Origin: an uncultured Treponema sp.
GTDB taxonomy: Bacteria > Spirochaetota > Spirochaetia > Treponematales > Treponemataceae
Reading direction: 5' to 3'
Assembly (NCBI GenBank): GCA_946535985.1
Contig: CAMNDY010000009.1
Coordinates: forward strand, 1 to 57,934
Length of the DNA: 57,934 nt
The notes under the pieces are model-generated. The model ran no database searches and was not told the DNA's origin. It was given only the letters and a program-made list of their open reading frames with translations. The number at the start of each line of letters is the position of its first letter. Position 1 is the stretch's first letter. A program made the translations under genes and the position numbers. Of this stretch, positions 39,901-45,172 are shown in pieces.

Positions 39901-42900
39901 ACCCCTGGATTTAGTTACACCTATAACGCAAGTGGAACCTCAACTACAGTTTCTATTCCTAAGTTGACAGCATATACGGCTACACCTGATGCGCCTGCCA
40001 TAACTACAAAAGTTGTTGGTCCGAATCTTAACGATCCTAATTCAACAAAATATAATATTGTTGAACAAGTAGAAACAAGAGGAAAAGGATTAAAGGATGA
40101 TTATAAAACTTATAACAAAGCAAACTGGACTCACCTTTATACAGAAAAATTCGAAAATGTTGATAACACAATTCGAATAAAAGAGCAGAAAGGTTATGAG
40201 CGTACTAAAGTACGAATAACGTTCCCGGAACCTAGTAATTCAAATAAGATTAAGGGGTATATTAAATCTAACACTGCATTAAACATTCATTCTTATGATA
40301 CAGACCAGATTGGTAAATATACCTTTGCTGATAATTTTGCGAATGTATTTGAAGATAATTTGGATACTAATCATGCTGAAGATGCCGCATTCACCAGATA
40401 CTATTATGCAGTTGATATCGTAGGTAATATAAGTCCGGCTCTGACACTTACTTACAGTTATGAGAATCCTCATATTCCTAAAGATGTTGCACTCATAGAT
40501 CCTTTGAACTCAAGTACAGATAAGACAAATAATAACTATATTGATGCTGACGTAAAAGCTCAGATGGAAACAGATGGTATTGATTTTGCCAAGATTATTA
40601 AAGTTACAGCTCCTGAAAAACAAAATGCTGATAAAAAATATGTAAAATATTTTAGCAAAGGCTTTATGGTAGTTCGCTGTACATTGTATCAAAAGGCAGG
40701 AGCGGACTATTCAGAAACTCCAAATAAGATAGAGCTTTGGGATAAGTGGGGCGAAACTGAAGATGATAGAAAATTAAGAGCTGAATCAGGTCCTGCTGAC
40801 GATTCAACATTGTTCCATGTTTATCCTTCCGACGAAAAAGATGGTAACCGATACTACTGTTGGATTGCCTTTAAACCTGGAAAATTAACTACAATCGCTG
40901 GTGCTACAGAAGAGGATCCTCCTACTTATTTGTTCGAACCATATGTTGTTGACAATAATCTTGAATTTAATGGTAGCAATTTCCATGGCTTCATAAAGGG
41001 AGCAACCTGTCAATCCGGATTCATTCCACTTGACCCAGAGTCTACAAATGCTCAAAATAAGGTAGGCTGGATACTTGATAAAGAAGCGCCTGTAATTGAA
41101 GGTAGCAGTTACGTTACTGATGATAATCATGTAATAGGTTATACTCCAACTCCGTCTTTATCAAGAGCATATGATAATACTGTTGGTCCTGGTTATGTAT
41201 CTGTAACTTATCAAAGAGGAACTACAATTAGTATACCGGTTGCAAATCTCAAGGATGAAATGTCAGGACTTGCCAAGTATAAATTCGTTGTAAGTGGCCA
41301 GAATGTAGATGATGTAAATTGGGAGACAGCAACTCCTTCAAACGATATGTATACATTCACATTACCACCTGTTGAGGCCATTCATAAAAACATCAGTCTC
41401 TATTTACAAGATAATTTTGGAAATGTTTCCTCAACTCCATACACTTTGGCACATCCAGAGGCGGGAGCTGAAATATGGTGGATTGTAAATGACATCCTCA
41501 CAAAAGAGGGGGCAGTAACAACCTGGGGTGAAGCTCCTGAATGGACAGCAGCTGCAGAGAACTATACATTTACAGTAATGCCTCCTGAAGGAAGTATTAT
41601 CAGGAAAGTTACTATAAAAGTTGATGGACAAGAGAAGAATAGTGAGAATATAAATTGGGGTACTTATAAATTTAATGGTTATCCAGAAGGCTCACAATCT
41701 CCGGAACTTAATGGTTCTAAAGGTTGGTTAGTTGTTAATGATGATGATAAAAAAGGTCTTGATATTACAGTTAAACAGATTACTAAGGATTGGGCAAATC
41801 ATAAGATTGAAATTTCAATTAATGATGATACTAATCTGACTAAGACTTATAATAACTTTGTTACAGCCAAGACCTTCTCAGGCAATAATATCAATATTGA
41901 TACTGCAAATGCAACGATTACAACAACTGAAGGTGGAGTAAGAGTATGTACAATTCCATATAATCTTACAGATGGTGCGCCAGACAACTTATTAACTTCT
42001 ATTTCAGCGACACCTGCAAATGTAGTGACAAATGCTGAATTTGATAAAACAAATCATAAGATTGTTCTTACAGGTGTTCCTGTTCCAGTTTGGACTGGTG
42101 CTGTAGCCATTGGTCTTACAATAAACGGAACAATTACAAAGGATGCTGTATATACTGTTCCTAAGCGAACTTTGGCAGTTTCTGATATTACATTAGACCT
42201 TGAGAATCCATCTCTTAATGGTACAACGTTGACAATTCCTGTTACGTTGAATAATGGTGCTTCAGAGACAGATGTTACAAATGTTACAGCTTCTGTTGGT
42301 GAATCAACTCTTACTGCTTCTTTGAATGATTCTGGCAATGCAATAACAATTGAGGGAATCCCTGCAGCAAACTTCACTAGTGCTCAAGAGATTAAGCTTG
42401 TACTTAATACAAATATTGATCTGGGAACTGTTTATACTGTAGCCAAGAGAGCACTGACAGATGAAGATATTACATTGAAGTACAATAATAATACTCCTGC
42501 ATATGATCAAAATCAGAATAGTTATTATCTTACAATTGAACTGCCTTCACCATTAACAGTAACTTCTGTTACTAAGCCGGAAGATTCTGCAATAACTGTA
42601 ACTTGGGATGCAAATAATGCAACTGGTGTAACAGTTGGAAATGTAATCCAGAGTTGGACAGAAGATACTCCTGTAAAACTTGTTATTAATGGAGTAACAA
42701 AGTTGGTATTTAATGTTCCTCAGAAAACTCTTACTGATGTAACAGTTGCTAGCAATCCTGATACCTGGGCAGCTGATGCAACTTATAAAGTTACTGTGAC
42801 TGCTGCTGCTGGTGCTCCAATTACTTCTGTGAAATTAAAGATTAATACAACAGAAACTGAAATTGATAGTTCAAAAATTTCAGGACTTGGAGAAGGTAAT

Positions 42901-43590
42901 GTTGTCCCTGCTTCTGGTAGTTTCACAGTAAATCTTGCAAAAATTGATCAGACAACTTCAGCACAAATTGTATCTATTATTATAAATGGTATTGAGAAAT
43001 CTCTGTTTGAAATTGCGGCAGCTACTGGTGGTGGAAATCCAGAGCATCAAGATAACCGCTTCTTCGGCCGCTTATTCACTGGTAAGGGCAGTCAGGAAGT
43101 TTACACATTCGGTGATTCACCAAAGACAGCGGGTGCTTTGCAAAGTCATGTTGTTGAATTGCCAAAGTTCATCCAGAAATTCTGGCAGAACGAAGAAACT
43201 GCTGCAGACGAAGTTACAACAACTGTAACTAAAGAATCAAAAAAAGCAGAAAAGAAATCTTCAAAGAAGACTTCAAAGAAAGCTGCCAAGAAGGCGGTAG
43301 AAGCTGTTACAGAAACAGCCGCCGCTCTTGAAGTAACAGAACTTCCTGTAGAAGCCCTCGAAGAAGCAAAGGCCGACGATCAGCTTGCAATGATTCTTCC
43401 ACAGACTGCAAATACAGAAGAAGCAGAGCTTGTAGAACCTCAGGCTTCGGTAAGTGCAGGTGCAGTTGATGTTTCTGTAACAGAAGCAGAACCTGCCAGT
43501 CATTCAAGTGCAGTCATTTGGGTAATCCTTGCTGTATTCTGTACTGCAATTGCAGGTCTTGTTCTTTGTCTTAAAAAGAAAAGAGCATAA
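30955..43590 (+). CDS. Giant multi-Ig surface lipoprotein (4211 aa) with C-terminal membrane tail
   Basis: A lipoprotein precursor with lipobox VGSC (Cys 27). An SbsA-like Ig domain (SYVQSVPANADNN...ILFSKAIDKKTL) follows at about 165-290. Then comes a long series of Ig-like modules of about 120-170 residues, with boundaries such as DTTDPKIGKV, DSLAPQIASL, DNDPPVVSAI, DTVAPVITKD, DSISPAAPTG and DTEKPALEKG. Shorter repeats of about 80 residues (TVPKRTLAVSDITL, TVAKRALTDEDITL) occur near 3700-4000. The end has a Lys-rich segment, an acidic linker and a hydrophobic helix (about 4186-4206) with KKKRA. It is the last gene of the operon; AAAGGAAAG before the ATG and the 8-bp overlap imply coupling. 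Probable adhesin or matrix fibre. Confidence 0.85.
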   Translation: MIKSNKNVTKLLTSVIITVILLLVGSCQNWMSSDDFMSKIEDEVHDANAKEVNVYVRYANAKMGTTEPQGNTKMKVDVTSKISAVTNDDYGFVKWAAFSTEDFPSDKQHSKLTFLNEENYNENYKTKELPSDVVSFSNPNNPATEVKILTARSDIFIIPIVATRPSYVQSVPANADNNVVKNTSIRILFSKAIDKKTLYDEDGNVNYSITTGFAGITEDSGDIEANDITNYFEPTLSESGKMLTLKLKEKEDKSGTLLLDPKQRITVTLLEGLCDLYGFAMNGNYTFSFVTGNNTDSLAPMIEVIYGGGTGAIDEVFVSFHDVDENGDPTVGGVGTDAAKNAPKDINSNEYTDKLVAQRVYDKVNLYIKATDIILSGDLIPNPAKDYNEENVSFIGISASLYIDKDGNAIVPDESTTIAKKNYIYVSGQIDSGAEENPLFTEKVPLTNGGTIYTYDVSSLPDGLIKIDVWGIDMTGNSGGPNDAGSPYYKKQDNGYKSIFVVKDTTAINSVVEAKKIDSNSTAAPYHWYNYDTLSTIELYDGDGANKIHDAGHEKLRSLDKNLWWNFSTSKTAESSGWKLIHDENGDRVKYLFTTAKVPAKDGPIDITVFMRDDMGNLSDPVVLDQIMYDNTKPTVTLKKGKGDFVDATTGEAVLHASEKEGEAINQILKVEIGEANENNAGSGIRRMEIHVKKDGQEVAVPLDATKFAVKYAPASITNPTPSSEGVRDITPAADDTATTANLKVFNVNDSNKITSGTLFIYGITLGTTDGQYEISVDLYDSALNKTTAPAKTIMARDTTDPKIGKVQVMNVASRKVYGHDDVTWWLPYDRFEDANNLSKVTLKITANEAGSGLKYLKLAENAEFTENTKLYVGSELLTRDKDYKLNTAAKTIELLDWYTPKLINANGGTHEITLENIKLNNINAPAGTSQGNKIKLTTDDFVGKTTDNANNIYYGDTSVTGTLVYADSLAPQIASLTVEDSAKNTTTNPDDKAYDKDNFTDSQTVVLYLTLGDTEVGNKGSGVNKVILSDNAVFTGTTEIFVVNGSTETKLTKSSDYTIDSDNKSVNFTKVFTETNKLKFTNVNIISAENGPQIIKADVQDFAGIKSVTSKNTNTIVFDNDPPVVSAITWIPDNTTVTAGTTNTNTILNQNLKVDFTEETAGVKVLKMEIIHQDVSTTPYAIPFGNASDVNFKLFDESNTELVKGTDYTIDGQYIILTKPKTTGSLSFRGITLKAAREEGTYNVKVSMLDAAELKAETSKTMVIDTVAPVITKDLEIKGHKESVELANTTSSLDGKWLAKEWIGGSNKAPDSIPVYITVKEKSSGVKVLKFANSVTLDADRTTLYTVDSTGVETEVTPRSRYEVVPKTKEIIIKSELDAKTLFSRQDESEFKILVKNIGFENADSASKESINSISLIASDIAKNDSLSKSTTESRILSDSISPAAPTGLTLKDRAHSTANKTIEASAGYTNESIVDMTFNLTDSEKFGSGYHKFVLTGASFIGGNSADKTTITVKDSSGTVIPNVEFALSADGKTLTLKKTGQATDVYAVIRQAVSVELKNVQLDNASTNGSHTVTLKAYDLTGWDSTAASTSITLDTEKPALEKGVFAANYTNSSAAYYQPSINVYPHANGETAEGVSINYDGKSVPTFYTATTYKTGYYQVNGEVSSSSSAPAVTNFVHGAVLGIRGKDNIRLGGWTRAKTFLYYYKYSSTDAPFSKTESGILGSTNPEFDINNKGNNNNQPTGNNTATGTTLWFGFDEGKYSAVIVDEAGNCSDVFHFAVVRDVEKPAKEWDSGSNADSLNKRVLLQMPDASANVFTNSDVAVANYSDFPDFNADYMSRYPIRTKKYVTKKTSGNYKIQLNLGGNYSADTPIKKIDNTEASATTKYTELDATTDSSPIEMYAVSTYYGSWPTKEISSGDSGSSWMYAPVVPYGTTFPSGQTHNVHSYSENSSNLAYVLGHNYFGYGTGRADSSAWKIPNQNVTWHNYKYTGSWATDTGNGIRSQIDSNNNLIIEIPNTQSTAPVSVFLRDGCGNMQYVVCGLYEVSGKQVAISFVIDDKLGSAPTSNGVVTTPFILQFPYSYYDSASDVQWGSYNFHVGTQSGNSEAPSTQYGTGGVRGFIKDEVKHATYYNPSITYSDTDLQFKHGFALHFFPNGVDREEASNIIGKESITFSDADWSDTEKAKGIRKATATDIAAGNYTCRALMYCTNSTTVPTYAQIKACLDAEKNRSASEKTGQVTDWSYVQVSSSAIEAILFVDYPKPNYSKLNWTINSSHEPIPYYMWYIFEDAVGNYELAKVVNSAVSGNYLKAAPSASGTDYDKWLYDATAPVLNIRGTTVKANGLQTTNAANQLKDQGTTSASLATQVNKLIATNNGFVPYLDGTTVWISTDYDRTGRSSSLLNSNTGWGTTHKVEDGNSLITKREYLPFVDLEVDEITGIRAFCWTNSDTTPSGVAYTGNTQGDSTENKWYAGNYATSLTYNIGISFGYGTAENAYLGSGSYGTSKYTGTKVNTLIPGSKLSADTAQPLYLHVMDWTGNIASYRIGSNNLTFKNDKKEPVSEYTDNTTIQAITSSSPNEYYVKWDGSYVNVRIAGKGAGSAENKQTIKVRYPVEYFKDYAVYTDETKILGAGYKGLSFTNYDINSVKRDSTGPYLELDYDTYKDWSNSPTRTVYYYDNVGNIVSKYVKFTYDTEAPKVKSVSLVTQSSSGTEFADEEIGASKDTELVTSYGKCRSYEKPAEFYDNIAKIPASDLQVVYINKNGTSKFHVNWDEDNDSTDVADVQVNTWDKDAVNGDGSKGKWVTVTSRKDNSGQWNGDSYMGSSYSSGYDILSSSSNPFSTTGTYFQVLAVDFSGNIACQYFKIILDKTPPSFSTTTPKPVVTLRKGSIGKITNNGTDNYYYAADASYPLKLSFGIVDAGSGSVTALKKFKYSFDGSTWLPANGYISNPDNFEIDISSGNIETFYFMDILGNKQTTALTPGFSYTYNASGTSTTVSIPKLTAYTATPDAPAITTKVVGPNLNDPNSTKYNIVEQVETRGKGLKDDYKTYNKANWTHLYTEKFENVDNTIRIKEQKGYERTKVRITFPEPSNSNKIKGYIKSNTALNIHSYDTDQIGKYTFADNFANVFEDNLDTNHAEDAAFTRYYYAVDIVGNISPALTLTYSYENPHIPKDVALIDPLNSSTDKTNNNYIDADVKAQMETDGIDFAKIIKVTAPEKQNADKKYVKYFSKGFMVVRCTLYQKAGADYSETPNKIELWDKWGETEDDRKLRAESGPADDSTLFHVYPSDEKDGNRYYCWIAFKPGKLTTIAGATEEDPPTYLFEPYVVDNNLEFNGSNFHGFIKGATCQSGFIPLDPESTNAQNKVGWILDKEAPVIEGSSYVTDDNHVIGYTPTPSLSRAYDNTVGPGYVSVTYQRGTTISIPVANLKDEMSGLAKYKFVVSGQNVDDVNWETATPSNDMYTFTLPPVEAIHKNISLYLQDNFGNVSSTPYTLAHPEAGAEIWWIVNDILTKEGAVTTWGEAPEWTAAAENYTFTVMPPEGSIIRKVTIKVDGQEKNSENINWGTYKFNGYPEGSQSPELNGSKGWLVVNDDDKKGLDITVKQITKDWANHKIEISINDDTNLTKTYNNFVTAKTFSGNNINIDTANATITTTEGGVRVCTIPYNLTDGAPDNLLTSISATPANVVTNAEFDKTNHKIVLTGVPVPVWTGAVAIGLTINGTITKDAVYTVPKRTLAVSDITLDLENPSLNGTTLTIPVTLNNGASETDVTNVTASVGESTLTASLNDSGNAITIEGIPAANFTSAQEIKLVLNTNIDLGTVYTVAKRALTDEDITLKYNNNTPAYDQNQNSYYLTIELPSPLTVTSVTKPEDSAITVTWDANNATGVTVGNVIQSWTEDTPVKLVINGVTKLVFNVPQKTLTDVTVASNPDTWAADATYKVTVTAAAGAPITSVKLKINTTETEIDSSKISGLGEGNVVPASGSFTVNLAKIDQTTSAQIVSIIINGIEKSLFEIAAATGGGNPEHQDNRFFGRLFTGKGSQEVYTFGDSPKTAGALQSHVVELPKFIQKFWQNEETAADEVTTTVTKESKKAEKKSSKKTSKKAAKKAVEAVTETAAALEVTELPVEALEEAKADDQLAMILPQTANTEEAELVEPQASVSAGAVDVSVTEAEPASHSSAVIWVILAVFCTAIAGLVLCLKKKRA

Positions 43591-43597
43591 AAGATAA

Positions 43598-43632
43598 AAA
43601 AAAATCGGTGTTTATAAACACCGATTTTTTTT
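43598..43632 (+). terminator. Terminator of the surface-protein operon
   Basis: A 13-bp stem AAAATCGGTGTTT/AAACACCGATTTT (43601-43613 with 43616-43628) followed by TTTT. The A-run on the other side makes it usable in both directions, so it may also end the minus-strand HigA-like gene. Confidence 0.9.
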
Positions 43633-43655
43633 ATGTCCAATTCTTATTCAAAAAG

Positions 43656-43973
43656 TTAAAATGCCATTTTTTTTACAAATGGTAAGGTTTCAAAAGTTTT
43701 ATTTTCTAACATGCTAATGAGTCGGCATGCAGACCCTGTTGGGTGGTTTGTTCCTTTTTCCCATGCTTCAACAGTTTTACAGGATACACCCATATAATTT
43801 GCAAAAAGAACTTGAGTCATTCCAACAGATGTTCGAATGCTTTTGATTTGTGTGTTATTATATTTTTTTACAGGTTGAATTTCATAAACCGTAGTACGAC
43901 CTTTTAATTCTCCGCGTTCGATTGCAACTGCTTCATTAAGACTTGACATCAATTCATCAAAGTATTTACTCAT
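43656..43973 (-). CDS. HigA-like XRE-family antitoxin/repressor
   Basis: A 105-aa DNA-binding protein. The N-terminal part (MSKYFDELMSSLNEAVAIERG, then LKGRTTVYEI) and the helix-turn-helix (NTQIKSIRTSVGMTQVLFANYMGVSCKTVEAWEKG, read in parts) match antitoxins of the HigA/MqsA-like DNA-binding group. GGAGAA (complement of 43980-43985) sets the start at 43973; an upstream ATG at 43997 adds eight residues. The usual partner, a HigB/RelE-type toxin gene, is not present on either side: vapC follows upstream with a separate promoter between. It is therefore an orphan regulator or half of a broken system. The palindrome in its promoter is a likely self-operator. Confidence 0.8.
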   Translation of the reverse strand: MSKYFDELMSSLNEAVAIERGELKGRTTVYEIQPVKKYNNTQIKSIRTSVGMTQVLFANYMGVSCKTVEAWEKGTNHPTGSACRLISMLENKTFETLPFVKKMAF

Positions 43974-44021
43974 TTTCTTTTCTCCAATTATCTGCAACTT
44001 CTCTCTTCAATTATTACCTCT

Positions 44022-44053
44022 TATAATACACCCTATAAACTAGGGTGTGTCAA
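44022..44053 (-). promoter_or_regulatory. Promoter with operator palindrome for the HigA-like gene
   Basis: TTGACA (complement of 44048-44053) and TATTAT (complement of 44023-44028) are 19 bp apart. Between them is an 8-bp inverted repeat, ACACCCTA...TAGGGTGT (44028-44035 with 44041-44048), placed to block polymerase when bound. The HigA-like protein is the natural candidate ligand. Confidence 0.65.
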
Positions 44054-44059
44054 TTTTTT

Positions 44060-44488
44060 TTATTCTGTCCAATCCTCAAGCATCAGATTAAACTCATCTG
44101 CAAAAATCTGGAAATCTTTGGTGTTGTTGGTAACTAAAATCAGGTTGTTGGCAATTGCGATTGAAGCAATTTGAGTGTCTAGAATTGGGGTAAGTTTGCC
44201 CTGTGGGAGGAGGCGGCTTGTTATGTCGCCATTAATTGTGGCGGCGTGGATGTCGTAGGGGATTACGGGAAAGGCGGGTTGTACATAGTCAATCAGGAAA
44301 CTCATGAGTTTGTCTTTTTTGGGGCCGGGTGGTAAAAGCTGTATTCCGTTATGAAGCTCGTACCAGGTTATGCTGCTGATTACACATGTTCCGGTGTGAA
44401 GTTCTAATTTTGTAAGAAGATTTTCGTTTGGTTCAGGCTTTGTTACCTGCGAAATGATATTTGTGTCTAACAGATAAATGCTTTTCAA
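44060..44488 (-). CDS. vapC: VapC family PIN-domain toxin
   Basis: A 142-aa Mg-dependent RNase toxin. PIN acidic residues are Asp 8 (LLDTN), Glu 44 (TWYEL), Asp 104 (ILDTQIA) and Asp 125 (NTKDF), all in place, so it should be active. It overlaps the antitoxin gene by four bases (ATGA), the usual coupled vapBC arrangement, and ends just before the HigA-like promoter. Related toxins cut initiator tRNA or other structured RNAs; the target here is unknown. Confidence 0.92.
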   Translation of the reverse strand: MKSIYLLDTNIISQVTKPEPNENLLTKLELHTGTCVISSITWYELHNGIQLLPPGPKKDKLMSFLIDYVQPAFPVIPYDIHAATINGDITSRLLPQGKLTPILDTQIASIAIANNLILVTNNTKDFQIFADEFNLMLEDWTE

Positions 44489-44769
44489 AACAGGGCCTCC
44501 TTTGTGCTGTAGCTTTCTTTGTTTCGTGCCAGAGTATTTGAAAAATCTTCATACTCTTCATGAGTCAGGCCACCGGTTTTTCGTTTCCATTCATTGACTT
44601 TGTCTACAAAAGAAGGTCTGTAATTTTGTTTTAGTTCCTCATATTCCTTTAAGCCAATTATTACAGCAGTTGTTTTACCATGTTTAGTGATTTCTACAGT
44701 ATCACCATTTTCTGCCATAATTACATATTCACTAAAATGAGCCTTAGCATCAAAAAGCGGGGTTGTCAT
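44485..44769 (-). CDS. vapB: Phd/YefM-type antitoxin (VapB)
   Basis: A 94-aa antitoxin. The N-terminal Phd/YefM DNA-binding fold is recognisable from FDAKAHFSEYVIMAENGDTV and EITKHGKTTAVIIGLKEYEE. The acidic C-terminal tail (LTHEEYEDFSNTLARNKES) would wrap the toxin. AGGAGG lies a few bases before the ATG. The overlap with vapC keeps antitoxin and toxin synthesis coupled. Autoregulation through the direct repeats in the promoter is likely. Confidence 0.9.
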   Translation of the reverse strand: MTTPLFDAKAHFSEYVIMAENGDTVEITKHGKTTAVIIGLKEYEELKQNYRPSFVDKVNEWKRKTGGLTHEEYEDFSNTLARNKESYSTKEALF

Positions 44770-44790
44770 AATGACCTCCTGTGTGATAAT

Positions 44791-44827
44791 ATATAGTCAT
44801 CATATAGTCATAAAGTGTTATTGTCAA
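44791..44827 (-). promoter_or_regulatory. vapBC promoter and operator repeats
   Basis: TTGACA (complement of 44822-44827), 17 bp, TATGAT (complement of 44799-44804). Two identical ATATAGTCAT copies (44791-44800 and 44802-44811), spaced one helical turn apart, overlap the -10 box and are the likely VapB binding sites. Confidence 0.75.
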
Positions 44828-44835
44828 GAATTAAC

Positions 44836-45118
44836 AGGCATTCGCAGAAATGGCGGTTTTGCCTCCTGGGTTCTACTGTTCACATGAGCAGAATAAAGAA
44901 TTAGGAGGTAGCTATGAGTCTTTATGAGTTTTTGGATTTGTTGTTTACAGCAATTCAGATTTGTTTAGACATTATTCAGCGCCTTCACCAAAGATGGGTA
45001 AAGAAGACAAAGAATAAAAAATAGCTCCGCCACAGTGTTTTTGCACGACTCTTGTGGTGGAGCTTGGTCCATAAGGACTAAAACCTAAACGGAGGCAAGA
45101 CGCTATCTGCGAATGCCT
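44836..45118 (+). other. Fold-back transcript region of a candidate type I toxin
   Basis: AGGCATTCGCAGA (44836-44848) and TGCCTCC (44860-44866) are complementary to TCTGCGAATGCCT (45106-45118) and GGAGGCA (45091-45097). A plus-strand RNA across this region would pair end to end around the small coding frame, as in hok-type mRNAs. Inside, 45024-45034 pairs with 45053-45063 and GTCC-ATAA-GGAC (45067-45078) forms a small hairpin. A weak promoter (TAGTCA, 17 bp, TGTTAT at 44817-44822) lies just upstream. Confidence 0.6.
44914..45024 (+). CDS. 36-aa hydrophobic peptide, candidate type I toxin (TxpA/BsrG-like)
   Basis: A 36-residue frame, MSLYEFLDLLFTAIQICLD then IIQRLHQRWVKKTKNKK, with a strong AGGAGG seven bases or so before the ATG. 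It has the layout of Firmicute type I toxins: M-[ST]-x-Y-E-x-L at the start, one hydrophobic or amphipathic helix, and a lysine-rich tail. It lies inside the fold-back region, and an antisense promoter and terminator flank its 3' end. Predicted to insert in the inner membrane. Assignment rests on layout, not on close sequence identity. It could instead be an unrelated small protein. Confidence 0.6.
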   Translation: MSLYEFLDLLFTAIQICLDIIQRLHQRWVKKTKNKK

Positions 45119-45119
45119 T
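45013..45119 (-). ncRNA. Candidate antisense RNA to the small toxin mRNA
   Basis: A minus-strand RNA predicted from a promoter at 45126-45154 and a rho-independent terminator. On this strand GCTCCACCACA...TGTGGCGGAGC (45063-45053 with 45034-45024) is followed directly by TATTTTTTATT. The RNA, about 105 nt, would be complementary to the last bases and 3' untranslated part of the 36-aa gene, the same geometry as RatA over txpA. Confidence 0.55.
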
Positions 45120-45125
45120 TCTTCT

Positions 45126-45154
45126 AATATAACATACCTTACTGCAGAATGCAA
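45126..45154 (-). promoter_or_regulatory. Promoter of the antisense RNA
   Basis: TTGCAT (complement of 45149-45154), 17 bp, TATATT (complement of 45126-45131). The predicted start, near 45119, is at the edge of the fold-back arm. Confidence 0.55.
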
Positions 45155-45165
45155 GTAAGGTATGT
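45132..45165 (-). terminator. 12-bp hairpin after uvrC
   Basis: ACATACCTTACT (45132-45143) pairs perfectly with AGTAAGGTATGT (45154-45165). It starts eight bases past the uvrC stop, in the position of a terminator, but has only a weak T-run. It also covers the spacer of the antisense promoter and could be an operator. Confidence 0.5.
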
Positions 45166-45172
45166 CTGATTT

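Noticed and set aside
43393..43587. LPXTG-type sortase signal (LPQTA) in the giant lipoprotein
   Set aside because: The motif lies about 40 residues before the hydrophobic helix, too far for a sortase signal, and no sortase gene is seen; likely chance.
44836..45118. Integron attC site around the small open frame
   Set aside because: The arms do not show the paired RYYYAAC and GTTRRRY core sites, and no integrase is present.
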